Part shown: positions 51,643-61,522 of the stretch, piece after piece
Layout of the letters: each line of letters starts with the position of its first letter
Numbering within the stretch: position 1 is the first letter of the stretch
From: Paenibacillus sp. JCM 10914
Lineage (GTDB): Bacteria; Bacillota; Bacilli; Paenibacillales; Paenibacillaceae
Assembly: GCF_001315105.1 (NCBI RefSeq)
Contig: NZ_BAZR01000030.1
Location: 1-64,000, forward strand
Direction: 5' to 3'
Length of the DNA stretch: 64,000 nt
The notes under the pieces: model-generated
What the model was told of the DNA's origin: nothing
The model's database searches: none
Seen by the model: only the letters and a program-made list of their open reading frames with translations
Program-made: the position numbers and the translations under genes

Positions 51643-53830
51643 GTGAGTATATATTTTCATGAGGAACAAGGTTTGTTTCATCTGCAGAGCGATCGCTCCA
51701 GTTACGTGATTCAGTTGGTAAGAGGCGTATATCCAGCACATGCATATTGGGGTAGCAAGATACGGGATGAACATGTAGGCGGACTGCTTGAGCGCAGAGG
51801 AAGAGCATCGTTCTCGCCGACTCCGTTCCGCGATGATGCCGCTTTCTCCTTCGACAGCTTGCCGCAGGAATATCCAGGGTACGGCAGCGGCGACTTCAGG
51901 CAGCCGGCATACCAAGTACAGCTGGCGAACGGGACGACGGTGGCTGAAGCGGAATATGTATCGCATCGCATATACAGCGGCAAGCCCAAGCTGGCCGGAC
52001 TTCCAGCTGTCTATACTGAACAGGATGATGAAGCAGATACGTTGGAACTGAAGCTGGTTGACCCCATCAGCGGGCTGACGATCTATCTATCCTATACCGT
52101 TATGAAGTCGTTCGATGCCATCACACGCTCGGTAACACTGCATAACGAAGGAACGGAGAATATAAATCTGCTTCGCGCCATGAGTATCAGCGTGGACATG
52201 AAGCACAGCGCTTATGAGCTTCTGCACTTGCACGGTGCTTGGGCGAAAGAACGCCATGTACACCGAAGAAAGCTGTCTCCGGGCATGCAGGGGATCGAGA
52301 GTCGGCGGGGTTCCAGCAGTCATAACCATAATCCTTTTCTCGCCTTGTTGTCCGACGGCGCCGGGGAAGAGACTGGAGAGGTATACGGCTTCAGCCTCGT
52401 CTATAGCGGTAATTTTTCGGCACAGGTTGAGGTTGACCAATACGATACGACACGGGTCGTCATGGGAATCAATCCATTTGATTTCTCGTGGCTGCTTGAA
52501 CCGGGACAATCCTTCCAGACACCCGAGGCCGTGATGGTATATTCGGCCGAAGGCTTGGCGGGATGTCAAGGCGTTACCACAAGTTGTACCGGACCCGTCT
52601 AAGTCGCGGGCATTTCAGGGATCGCACCCGGCCGGTACTCGTGAACAACTGGGAAGCGACCTATTTTGATTTCAATGCAGATAAAATCGAGGACATCGCG
52701 AAGGAAGCGCAAGGACTCGGGGTTGAACTGTTCGTGCTGGATGACGGTTGGTTCGGCAAGCGTAACGCGGATAATAGCTCGCTTGGGGACTGGATTGTGG
52801 ACCGCAACAAGCTGCCTGGCGGGCTAGAGGACCTGGTGCAGCGTGTGCGTAATCTGGGCCTGGAGTTCGGCCTGTGGTTTGAGCCGGAGATGATCTCGCC
52901 AGATAGTGATCTGTACCGCAACCATCCGGATTGGTGCCTCCACGTCCCGGACCGCAGGAGAACGGAAGGCCGACAGCAGCTGATATTGGATTTTGCGCGC
53001 GAAGAAGTGTGCGATGCAATTGCCGGCATGGTACGAAGCATTCTGCAGAGTGCCCCGATCACGTACGTGAAGTGGGATATGAACCGGAACATGACGGAGA
53101 TCGGCTCCGCCTCCTTGCCGCCGGAGCGACAGCGGGAAACCGCGCACCGCTACATGTTAGGGTTGTACCGTGTGATGGAGCAATTAACCACGGAGTTTCC
53201 GCATATACTGTTCGAGAGCTGCTCCGGCGGCGGTGGACGATATGACCCGGGGATGCTGTATTATATGCCTCAGACATGGACAAGCGATAATTCGGACGCG
53301 ATCAGCAGGCTTAAGATTCAGTACGGCACGAGCCTGGTGTATCCGCTCAGCTCGATGGGTGCGCACGTATCGGCGGTACCGAACCATCAGGTGCATCGGA
53401 ACACCTCGCTCCGAACTCGCGGCCATGCGGCCATGTCTGGTAATTTTGGATATGAGCTGGACTTGACGGCCTTTACGGAACAGGAGAAGGAAGAGGTTCG
53501 TCAGCAGATTGAGCTGTATAAGGAGATCCGGCATTTGGTCCAATTCGGTGATTTCTATCGCTTGCGTAATCCGTTCGAGAGCAATGAGGCGGCGTGGACG
53601 GTCGTTTCAGAGGATCGCTCCGAAGCGTCCTGTATTACTTTCGCGTCCTGAGTGAGGGGAATGAGCCGATTCGTTGGCTTCGTACCCAAGGACTCGACCC
53701 GGAGGGGGATTATGAATGCTTGGAAGATGGGCAGGTATACGGTGGCGATCGTCTCATGAACTCTGGGTTGACGATTCCATCGATGCACGGTGATTTTCAG
53801 AGCTATCTTTGGCAGTTTAAACGAATCTAA
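51643..53830 (+). pseudogene. GH36 alpha-galactosidase, two frameshifts
   Basis: Retaining alpha-galactosidase of about 729 residues when repaired, no signal peptide. Frame 1 (GTG 51643 after GGAGG) encodes the N-terminal beta-supersandwich. One missing G at 52558-52563 (GCGGGATG) restores GLAGMSRRYHKLYRT and leads into the barrel with VLDDGWFGKRN, YVKWDMNRN (nucleophile Asp) and SDNSDAISR (acid/base Asp). A second missing G at 53625-53628 (GCGTCC) restores EAVLYYFRVLSEGN and the C-terminal domain to 53830. All catalytic parts are present. With GH42 copy 2 it would degrade raffinose-type or galactomannan-derived oligosaccharides. Confidence 0.88.
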
Positions 53831-53856
53831 CGGTAATCATTCCTAGCATAAACATA

Positions 53857-53890
53857 AGGCCACCCACATGAGATGACATGTGGGTGGCCT
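53857..53890. terminator. Bidirectional terminator after GH36
   Basis: AGGCCACCCACATG (53857-53870) and CATGTGGGTGGCCT (53877-53890), perfect 14-bp stem between convergent genes. Confidence 0.85.
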
Positions 53891-53907
53891 GTTTCCGCAT
53901 GTACTCC

Positions 53908-54246
53908 TTAATCAGTTGTAATGGAGTAGGTGCCCCGGTTAGTTCGGAGGATTAGATGATCTTCTTGAACGTCGCTTCCTTGAAGTCCGTCTAATGCGAT
54001 GACATAAGCGTTGCCTGGAAGGGGTGCTTCATGACCCGAAGTCGTGATTTTGCCGTGACCATGCAGAAGCAGGGCATGATGCTCGCCATATCCGTCAATG
54101 GAGAGAGCTTGATTCTGTTGGTGCTCGTACGATTGTAACTGCAGGGTAGTCTCGTCTTGATCATGCTCCTCGGTCTTTGTGATGTACAGTGTATGATTAT
54201 GTTTGGACTGCAGCCAGTTCGTGATGTCGGTTACGGTTGAATTCAC
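53908..54246 (-). CDS. Hypothetical protein, 112 residues
   Basis: Not recognised. The product is soluble and His- and Gln-rich (YGEHHALLLHGHG), and looks like an all-beta small domain with short strands separated by Gly turns (HGKITTSGHEAPLPGNAYVIAL), somewhat cupin-like. A longer frame begins at 54294, but GGAAGGTG six to seven bases before GTG 54246 decides the start. It is convergent with GH36 and has no functional context. Confidence 0.6.
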   Translation of the reverse strand: MNSTVTDITNWLQSKHNHTLYITKTEEHDQDETTLQLQSYEHQQNQALSIDGYGEHHALLLHGHGKITTSGHEAPLPGNAYVIALDGLQGSDVQEDHLILRTNRGTYSITTD

Positions 54247-54504
54247 GCTAAACACCTTCCTTAACTTCTGTGATTTTACCGCTAGTCTGTCCATCCGGCG
54301 CGTTCCTTATTTTCAAAATTTAGGTCAGTGCTTCAGAATTACGTGCTAAGATAGAACACAATGAACAACGGAAACGGTGAAATCAAAGAATGGAGGGAAT
54401 ATGGGTAGAAATGGGGGGCCTGGTCACCCTGCTTCTGTTAAGGCTTGCTGACGGAGATTAGAGGAGAACATGATATAATCAATACAGTGTGATGAGCATA
54501 TCAC

Positions 54505-54684
54505 CTAATGGTTGTCCTTGCTAGGGTGGTACACAATGGTCACGCCCAACTGGTTATAGATTTCTTCGGTGTAATGGTGATCAGGGCAGTGCTTGATCAA
54601 TGCCATCTCGCCTTGCTTCGTGATCAGCTTCTGTTCACAGTCCGGACAACGGTCTTGGAAGAGGCGTTTGAATTTTGTGAACAT
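54505..54684 (-). CDS. Small zinc-ribbon-like protein, 59 residues
   Basis: A short reading frame on the minus strand: MFTKFKRLFQDRCPDCEQKL at the start, then HCPDHHYTEEIYNQLG and an end in YHPSKDNH. The CPDC and CPDHH pairs, 18 residues apart, form a probable zinc-binding knuckle. AAGGTGG lies nine to ten bases before the ATG, and the sequence is free of rare features, so I consider it real. Function unknown; such small ribbons can be RNA- or protein-binding adaptors. It is divergent from the TauE gene. Confidence 0.6.
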   Translation of the reverse strand: MFTKFKRLFQDRCPDCEQKLITKQGEMALIKHCPDHHYTEEIYNQLGVTIVYHPSKDNH

Positions 54685-54804
54685 GCCGTCTTACACCACC
54701 TTATTTTCCGATATAAATACTTGGTTTTATTATAATCTATGAAGCGGGTCCCTTCAAGAGTTAAGTGACCCTACCAGATATCTAATGAACGGGGATCGAT
54801 CATC

Positions 54805-55598
54805 TTGATAGTACAGCTTGCCGTAATGATCTTAATTGGTCTCATCGGTTCCTTCTTCTCAGGGTTACTGGGAATCGGCGGGGCGATTGTCAACTTTCCG
54901 TTATTGTTATACGTCCCTCCCTGGTTCGGACTTGAGGCTTTGACCCCGAAGGAAGTGGCAGCGATCAGCATGCTGCAGGTGTTCTTTGCTTCATTGTCGG
55001 GTATGATTACCAATCGGGTAATCGGGCGTAAGGGAGAACGATACGTCCATAGACCTTGGTGCTGCAGATGGGTGTCAGTACGCTGGTCGGCAGCCTGATT
55101 GGCAGTCTGTCCTCCATACTGATGAGCAGTGATGCCATTAATATGATCTATGGGTTCCTCGCGGTCATCGCAGTCATCCTGATGGTGCTTCCGACCAGGG
55201 CTTCCATGGAACAGCTTGCGCTAAGCGAAGTGAATTACAACCGCTCAATAGCCATTAGCTCAGCTTTCATTGTGGGTGGGATTGCAGGAATCGTTGGTGC
55301 AGGCGGAGCTTTTATTCTGATCCCCATCATGCTTACGATACTGAAGATCCCGACCCGTATTACGATTGCTTCCTCTCTGGCGATTGTGTTTCTATCTGCC
55401 GTGGGCGGGGTTATCGGTAAATTCGCTTCTGGCGACATTCCAGTTATGCTCTCGATATTTGCGGTGGTCGGCAGTCTCCTGGGTGCTCCGATTGGTGCAG
55501 TGGTAAGCCGCAGAATGAATGTGCGGCTGCTGCGATATGCGCTCGTTGTCCTCATTGCCATGACAGCGGTTAAGATCTGGATGGATATCGTGAGTTGA
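54805..55598 (+). pseudogene. TauE/SafE family permease, one frameshift
   Basis: A sulfite/organosulfonate exporter-type membrane protein of about 264 residues with eight helices. The N-terminal half-repeat has FFSGLLGIGGAIVNFPLLLY and the second half GGIAGIVGAGGAFILIPIML, the two signature re-entrant regions. The first frame stops at 55098 after a break at 55051-55055 (AGACCTTGGTG); one added base restores VLQMGVSTLVGSLIG and joins the frame ending at 55598. Start TTG 54805 with a weak GGGGATCG site. Substrate cannot be assigned. Confidence 0.85.
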
Positions 55599-55684
55599 AC
55601 CAGGCTTTGTGCGTTGATGAAGTGAAGAATGGGGTAATCTAACGTAACGGGACACGTTAATGAAGAATGAAGGAGGCGTTACAT

Positions 55685-56590
55685 ATGAGAAAGAACCAAC
55701 TCGGATCATCGGAGTTGTACGTCAGTGAGATTGGCCTGGGCTGCATGTCGCTGGGAACGGATGAGGCCGTGGCAACGGAGCTTGTTAGCGAGGCGTTGGA
55801 TCGTGGAGTGAACCTCTTGGACACGGCAGATTTATATGATGAGGGGCGTAACGAGGAACTTGTAGGTAAAGCGATCCAAGGTCGCCGGGATCAAGTCATT
55901 CTGGCCACGAAGGTGGGCAATCGGCGCGTTCCAGGCAAGGAGGGCTGGATCTGGGATCCATCGAAGTCATACATAAAGACGGCGGTAAAGGACAGCCTCA
56001 GACGGCTGAACACCGATTATATCGATTTGTATCAACTTCATGGGGGTACGCTTGACGATCCGCTTGACGAGACAATTGAGGCGTTTGAAGAGCTTAAACA
56101 AGAAGGGCTCATTCGTTATTATGGCATTTCCTCAATTCGTCCGAACGTAATCCGGGAGTATGTGAAACGCTCCAACATCGTAAGTGTGATGAGCCAGTAC
56201 AGCATTCTGGATCGGAGACCGGAGGAGGAAGTGCTGGATTTGCTCGCCCAGAATGAGATATCGCTAATTGCCCGGGGACCGGTGGCGCGAGGTATTTTGT
56301 CTGACGGCGGAAAGGCCAAGGCCGAGAAGGGGTATCTGGATTATCGCCAGCAGGAGCTGGAAGACATACTCGTTCAATTCGCGGAAGCAGCCCATGGAGC
56401 AGACCTATCCAAGACGGCCATTCGCTATGCCTTGTCTCATGCGGCTGTTGCCTGCGCCATTCCGGGTGCCAGTTCACTTGATCAGCTGCGGGCAAACATC
56501 GCTGCTGGCGATATGCCGGAGTTGACGACGCAGCAGGTTCAGACGCTGCAAACGATTAGCCGTGCCAACCGCTACGATGCTCATCGATAG
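55685..56590 (+). CDS. Aldo/keto reductase (YajO/IolS-like)
   Basis: 301 residues, NADPH-dependent (alpha/beta)8-barrel oxidoreductase. The catalytic tetrad is visible: Asp in LLDTADLYDEG with Tyr four residues on, Lys in ILATKVGN and His in LYQLHGGT. The cofactor loop GPVARGILS and the C-terminal AIPGASSLDQLRAN are typical of the AKR11/12-like branch. An upstream ATG at 55667 lies in the ribosome site region; AAGGAGG seven bases before ATG 55685 sets the start. The substrate is unknown. It is followed by a terminator at 56713. Confidence 0.9.
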   Translation: MRKNQLGSSELYVSEIGLGCMSLGTDEAVATELVSEALDRGVNLLDTADLYDEGRNEELVGKAIQGRRDQVILATKVGNRRVPGKEGWIWDPSKSYIKTAVKDSLRRLNTDYIDLYQLHGGTLDDPLDETIEAFEELKQEGLIRYYGISSIRPNVIREYVKRSNIVSVMSQYSILDRRPEEEVLDLLAQNEISLIARGPVARGILSDGGKAKAEKGYLDYRQQELEDILVQFAEAAHGADLSKTAIRYALSHAAVACAIPGASSLDQLRANIAAGDMPELTTQQVQTLQTISRANRYDAHR

Positions 56591-56712
56591 CATGGGAAGA
56601 GTAGCTCACGTCATGAATAATTACGGTCATGAATGATTGATAATTAACAAGAGGAATTATCTATCGAGTTGCATGTTATACTACGTGTAGGTTGATGCTA
56701 TGAACGAACACC

Positions 56713-56746
56713 GCCCGCGATCCGTATATGGATGACGGGCTTTTTA
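56713..56746 (+). terminator. Terminator upstream of the two-ABC locus
   Basis: GCCCG (56713-56717) pairs with CGGGC (56736-56740), with inner ATCC/GGAT, followed by TTTTTAT. Confidence 0.75.
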
Positions 56747-56860
56747 TACTTTTTAAAATGATCGTACACCCGGTCGCAAACTTTTATTGCATATGCCTCG
56801 TTTTCACACTAGAGCCGCGCGGCACACTTCTTATATATAAGATGGTGAAAGGATCCTGGA

Positions 56861-57726
56861 ATGATTACCATTGAGCATTTAAATAAAACCTATCGTAAAG
56901 GTGTCAAGGCACTCACCGATATTTCATTACAACTGGATACGGGCATGACCGGTCTGCTCGGCCCCAATGGTGCAGGCAAAACGACGTTGATGCGCATCTT
57001 GTCAACCTTGTTGGCACCTACATCCGGGAAAATCACCGTGAATGGCATTCCCTTGGAACGTCCGGAGGAGGTTCGACGTCTTATCGGCTATCTGCCACAG
57101 CATTTTCATATCTACCCGCAGCTGACGGGACGGGATTATCTGGATTATGTAGCCGTTATGAAAGGAATAACGGATCGAATGGCCAGACAGCGGGAAATTG
57201 CCAGACTGCTTGAGACGGTAAATCTGCAAGATAAAGCCGACATGAAGGTTCGGACTTATTCGGGCGGCATGAAGCAGCGGATCGGAATTGCCCAAGCCCT
57301 GCTCGGGTCACCGGACGTACTCGTCGTTGATGAGCCGACTTCGGGACTTGATCCGCAGGAAAGGGTAAGGTTTCGCAACGTACTAACACGATTCAGCATT
57401 AATCGGACGGTCCTGCTCTCCACGCATATTGTGGCAGATATTGAGAGCAATTGCCGCCATATCGCGTGATGAATAAAGGAAATCTGGCGATGACGGGAAG
57501 TCTGGCCGAGCTTCAGGCGTGCGGTCAGGGGTACGTATGGGAAGCTGTCATCAGTCCGGAGGAATTCGCACAGATGGAGCCGAGGCATATCGTGGCTACG
57601 CGGACGGTCCCTGAAGGTATATTATGCCGATTCATCGGAGAATACGCGCCGATAGACCACGCGCATGCGGCTGTCCCTACTCTAGAAGATGGGTATTTGG
57701 CGCTGCTGCGGAAGGGGGCCCTATGA
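56861..57726 (+). pseudogene. ABC-2 type exporter ATPase, one frameshift
   Basis: About 288 residues when repaired. Walker A LLGPNGAGKTTLMRIL is near residue 30-45, the Q-loop in GYLPQHFHIYP, signature TYSGGMKQRIG and Walker B VLVVDEPTSGLDP. The frame stops at 57469 right after VADIESNCRHIA. One missing G at 57464-57467 (ATCGCGTGATG) restores AVMNKGNLAMTGSLAEL and the usual C-terminal lid ending at 57726, where the stop overlaps the start of the membrane partner (ATGA). Probably intact. Cargo unknown. Confidence 0.87.
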
Positions 57727-59912
57727 GCAAGTGGTGGAGACATAGTCTGCTGGAGCTTCGGCTGCTGTTCGGTAACCCGCTATTCATTTCATTGCCTGTT
57801 CTATATGCCATCCTGTTTGTGTCCATTATGCTAAAAGCCGCAGGAAGCACCAGTGCGGCCGACAATCTGTACAGTGCGGCTTACTCGTTTCATATGCTTG
57901 GCCATACGATGACGCTGGGTCCCGCTATGCTGATCGGTATTTTGTCCATTCGCAGAGATATCAGACGGCGTTCATTCGAATGGAACCATAGCTTACCCGT
58001 GTCTTTCTTAACATTATTGTCATCCAAGTATGCCGTGAGTATGTTCTATTTCTCCTTGTTCACGTTATCAACGTCTGTCATCTTCTATGTGATATCGGTG
58101 AGCCAAGGGATTGACAGCGTCATTGCGTTGAAGAATACGGTAGGTTTTGCCTTGCAATATGAGATTTCATATTTGGTCACACTTGCGCTGGCGATGCTGC
58201 TTGGCGCAAGCATCCCGAACCGCATCGTGTATTTGATCGGATTTTGCGCCTGGATGTTCGGCACCTTTTTTATGGATATCTTTATCATTTCGGGATCCAG
58301 CTTGTACCCGATGAAAGTGTTTCATCTAAATCAATTCTTCCTGCAGACCAATACCTTCATGTACGAGAATTGGAGCAATGAGTTATACCATGATGAAATC
58401 CTTCGCTCACGCTGGTTCGTGATTGCCTTTACCATCTTGCTGTTGACGGTAGTCCTGTTGCTGCTGAATCAGACGAGACCGACAAGATGGAAAAAGTCGA
58501 TGTGGGCACTGCTCGTAGGCGGGAGCTTGTTAACCTCGGCCGCTGCACTGCCTTACTTTGGTTTATGGGCCGAGCGCTACGAACAAACGGCGGAGAAGCT
58601 TAAGGATCCGCTCGTGGTGACGTTGGATGAGGGTTATAAATCTCCGGTAGAGGTGTTTCCCATTGCATCTTATGATATCGAGCTGGAACGGCTCAAGGAT
58701 GATACCCTCCGGATTCGTACCATGCTGCAAGCATCTTCTGAGGGGCTTCAGCATACAGGAGTGCTCCCACTTACCTTAAATCGCATGTTTACATTGGACG
58801 AAGTTCGGGTTGCGACTGAGAAAGTGGACTATCGCAGACAAGGTGATTCCATAACCATCGTGTTACCTGAGGGGCAGCATGACATGATTGAGGTGGAACT
58901 CATTTATTCGGGCAAAGTCCATGAGTATAGCCTTCAAGGGGCTGGACTATATGCATACAGTATTCGTTCTGAAGTGAGATTGGAAGGGTACATGGCATGG
59001 TATCCGTTGCCGGGTCATCAGAACGTGTATCTCAAAGATACCGCAGAGATGCCTTCGCGTATCTTTACGGGTGGAAGCAATGGATTGATGGCCTATTCCT
59101 ACGGTGACATGAGGTTAACCGTCAAGGGGTATGATCATCCCATTTATACGGGGCTTGAAGAGCTGGAGCGCAGACCTGGTTATCAGCAGTTTGCGCAGAG
59201 CGGGATGACGCAGAACCTCTCTCTTTATGGAGGGGAGAACTGGATCGAAGTGCAGAAGGCTGGGCTTCCTTATAGGTTCGTCACGACGCCTTATATGAAG
59301 AATGCGACAATCGGGTTGGCCGAGGATCTGCAGCAGAAGCATGATTATTTCAGCAGCTGGCTACCTTCGTTTCGCTCCGGTATCGACACGATATTATTCC
59401 TTGGTCAGGGCAACAACTTAAGCAGACAGCATGATCAGATTGTTTTATCGATTCAGGATCGTTATAATCCTCCAAACCTGGCGGGCGAGTGGATGAACTA
59501 TATCTTATTCGGTTCCCAGGCTAGCCTGGGCTATGGTTATGAATATCCAGAGCGGGATGTCCGCGGAAAGATCAGTAGTCTGTTCTGGTATTTGTACTAT
59601 ATCGAGGAGAAGGGCTTAAGCGATAAACAGTTAAAGTCCGCTTATATGAACCTGAGATCCGTACAGGAACTGTTATTCAAGAATGGCAACGGAACGGATC
59701 CTCAGAACAAAATCGGCATTACGATGGCAACCAAAGTCAGACGAGCGCTGCTGGAAGGGAAAGGGGATCAGGTGAAGCAGATTTTAACACATTTCTATCA
59801 GCAAGGCCTCATGATGCCCAACACGAATTCGAATCCGCTACGGCCGCTGGAGGAGCCGATTTCGTACTCACAATGGGAGCAGGAGTGGGACCGGGTCATG
59901 AATGGTCGTTAA
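57723..59912 (+). CDS. ABC permease fused to a large M1-peptidase-like extracytoplasmic domain
   Basis: 729 residues. About six membrane helices lie in the first 250 residues and another near 270-290 (WALLVGGSLLTSAAALPYF), followed by a 440-residue soluble domain. That domain opens with a beta-sandwich whose pattern (strands of hydrophobics, LPLTLNRMFTLDEVRV, YMAWYPLPGHQNVYL) recalls the N-terminal domain of M1 aminopeptidases, and is then helical; no HEXXH zinc motif is present, so it would be catalytically dead. Similar permease/M1-like fusions exist in other bacteria. A longer frame from 57624 overlaps the ATPase; ATG 57723 after AAGGGGG is the start. Confidence 0.7.
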   Translation: MSKWWRHSLLELRLLFGNPLFISLPVLYAILFVSIMLKAAGSTSAADNLYSAAYSFHMLGHTMTLGPAMLIGILSIRRDIRRRSFEWNHSLPVSFLTLLSSKYAVSMFYFSLFTLSTSVIFYVISVSQGIDSVIALKNTVGFALQYEISYLVTLALAMLLGASIPNRIVYLIGFCAWMFGTFFMDIFIISGSSLYPMKVFHLNQFFLQTNTFMYENWSNELYHDEILRSRWFVIAFTILLLTVVLLLLNQTRPTRWKKSMWALLVGGSLLTSAAALPYFGLWAERYEQTAEKLKDPLVVTLDEGYKSPVEVFPIASYDIELERLKDDTLRIRTMLQASSEGLQHTGVLPLTLNRMFTLDEVRVATEKVDYRRQGDSITIVLPEGQHDMIEVELIYSGKVHEYSLQGAGLYAYSIRSEVRLEGYMAWYPLPGHQNVYLKDTAEMPSRIFTGGSNGLMAYSYGDMRLTVKGYDHPIYTGLEELERRPGYQQFAQSGMTQNLSLYGGENWIEVQKAGLPYRFVTTPYMKNATIGLAEDLQQKHDYFSSWLPSFRSGIDTILFLGQGNNLSRQHDQIVLSIQDRYNPPNLAGEWMNYILFGSQASLGYGYEYPERDVRGKISSLFWYLYYIEEKGLSDKQLKSAYMNLRSVQELLFKNGNGTDPQNKIGITMATKVRRALLEGKGDQVKQILTHFYQQGLMMPNTNSNPLRPLEEPISYSQWEQEWDRVMNGR

Positions 59913-60012
59913 CGCTAGCTTGACCGCATTCGTGCACAAATCCACACCTTCGTTATAATAGAGAGAGCATGGAATTGGGAAGGATAAGCTACACGTAGAA
60001 AGGGGGAGAGTC

Positions 60013-60699
60013 ATGATTTCCGATCAGCAGTTGTCAGAGCGTATGGCTGCAGGTGACCAGGAAGCGTTCGAAATGCTGGTGACGAGGTACCATGGGCCAC
60101 TGTTGAGTTATACCACCAGGCGGCTGGAGGACAGTCAGAAGGCCCAGGATATCGTACAGGAAACCTTTATTCGATTAATCCGGCATCTGAAGACGCATGG
60201 TACGCTCGAGCATGTACGCTCGTGGTTGTACCGGGTTGCGCTTAATTTGTGCAAAGACTACTGGAAAAGCGCCACCTTCAGGTCTGAGGGACCTGCAGGG
60301 GAGGATTTGCCCGACGCTTATGATCCGGCACCAGGCGCCGAAGAATTGATGGAGCAGCAGGAGACTTCTCTGGAAATTGCAGCTTCGCTTGAGAGCCTGC
60401 CGGACATTCAGCAGGAAGTCATCTCGCTTCGATTCTTCCATGATCTGAAGCTGCAGGAAATCGCGGACCTGGTTGATCTCCCCCTGAGTACGGTGAAGAC
60501 GCACTTATATAACGGCTTGCGAAAGCTGAAGAAGACGCTAACGCTAGAGCGATCAGGTCTTGTTCCGATACCCGCGACAAAGAAACTGTCGAGAGAAGCA
60601 GCCGATGCCCAAGTTCGAAACCGTTCCAAATCGGAAGAAGAAGCACATCAGAATGCAAAAGAAAGCGAGGTGTATTACCATGGGTCATCCATTCGATAA
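60013..60699 (+). CDS. ECF-type RNA polymerase sigma factor
   Basis: 228 residues. Region 2 (FEMLVTRYHGPLLSYTTRRL, DIVQETFIRLIRHL) binds the -10 element and region 4 (SLPDIQQEVISLRFFHDLKL, IADLVDLPLSTVKTHLYNGL) the -35. The 45-residue tail after region 4 is unusual, basic and acidic by turns. Start ATG 60013 after AAAGGGGGAG. A TATAAT box lies at 59954-59959, so part of its expression uses the main sigma factor. It overlaps the next membrane-protein gene, which probably tethers or restrains it. The layout sigma-membrane protein-ABC ATPase resembles the Bacillus sigY-yxl operon. Confidence 0.9.
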   Translation: MISDQQLSERMAAGDQEAFEMLVTRYHGPLLSYTTRRLEDSQKAQDIVQETFIRLIRHLKTHGTLEHVRSWLYRVALNLCKDYWKSATFRSEGPAGEDLPDAYDPAPGAEELMEQQETSLEIAASLESLPDIQQEVISLRFFHDLKLQEIADLVDLPLSTVKTHLYNGLRKLKKTLTLERSGLVPIPATKKLSREAADAQVRNRSKSEEEAHQNAKESEVYYHGSSIR

Positions 60700-61522
60700 T
60701 GAATTGAGCAAGCTCGAGGAAGAACTACGGGGACCGCTCCGGCGTGCAGCGCCGCCGGCTCCATCGGGCAACGAGACGGCCAGGCTTATCACGTCACTGC
60801 AAGGCGAGTTCGATCAGTTGAAGATGGATCCACAATCACCCAAGCTTGATTTTAACCCGCAGGTCGACCCGCCCTCATTGAAGCAGATTTTGCGCAGCCA
60901 GATTCGTCTGAATCAGCGCTCCATTCTGCTAACGGCTGGTGCGGTATTCACGATGCTGGTGCTGCTGATTGATCCTACGACGCCGCTGGATCAATTCGCT
61001 GGATTGCCCGGTGGTATTTTCCCGTTGATTACACCTCTACTCTTGATTATCTCGATGCTGTTCAGCAGCCGAACCTGGGATAAAGGGATGCGGGCGGTTG
61101 AGACTCTGACGCCTTATCCACCAGCGCTTGTGCTTTATACGCGCCTGCTGTTGGTTACGGGAATTGTCGTGGGCATGGCTCTGCTCAGTACGTTTATACT
61201 GGGACTTCGATCGATACAGGCAGAGAATTCTTACTTTCTGTTCGGGCCTTTCATGATGGAGTGGCTGGGCATTGTGCTTGTCACAGGCGGGGCGGCCATG
61301 TATATGCTCTTCCGCAAAGGGATGATGGTCTCCTTCGTAACGGCCGTGTTTGTGTACGGGATGTGGATCGTCATTCAGGGACAGATCGTCGATTACGGCG
61401 TGTCTATAACAGGTAAAATGTTAACCGACCTTGTGTTGATGACCGTCGGCGTGCTGTTGCTGATCTCTTCATACGGACGCAGCCTCAAATTGAACGGAGC
61501 CCGGAGAATGTCGCATGATTAG
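60680..61522 (+). CDS. Integral membrane protein, candidate anti-sigma or ABC-2 permease subunit
   Basis: 280 residues: a soluble N-terminal region of about 95 residues rich in Pro, Glu and Arg (ELSKLEEELRGPLRRAAPP…), then six membrane helices (about 101-270). An N-terminal cytosolic tail before membrane helices, and overlap with an ECF sigma gene, suggest an anti-sigma role; six helices next to an ABC ATPase gene suggest a permease. Both could hold, as in the Bacillus yxl genes. No zinc-binding HxxxCxxC motif is seen. ATG 60680 after GAGGTG lies inside the end of the sigma gene. Its stop overlaps the ATPase start. Confidence 0.6.
   Translation: MGHPFDNELSKLEEELRGPLRRAAPPAPSGNETARLITSLQGEFDQLKMDPQSPKLDFNPQVDPPSLKQILRSQIRLNQRSILLTAGAVFTMLVLLIDPTTPLDQFAGLPGGIFPLITPLLLIISMLFSSRTWDKGMRAVETLTPYPPALVLYTRLLLVTGIVVGMALLSTFILGLRSIQAENSYFLFGPFMMEWLGIVLVTGGAAMYMLFRKGMMVSFVTAVFVYGMWIVIQGQIVDYGVSITGKMLTDLVLMTVGVLLLISSYGRSLKLNGARRMSHD

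Noticed and set aside
54402..54452. 16-codon frame MGRNGGPGHPASVKAC with a GGAGGGA site
   Set aside because: Too short, low in complexity and without a recognisable pattern; not supportable as a gene.
54508..54735. 75-codon plus-strand frame
   Set aside because: It is antisense to the zinc-ribbon gene, which has a better ribosome site and a meaningful cysteine pattern.
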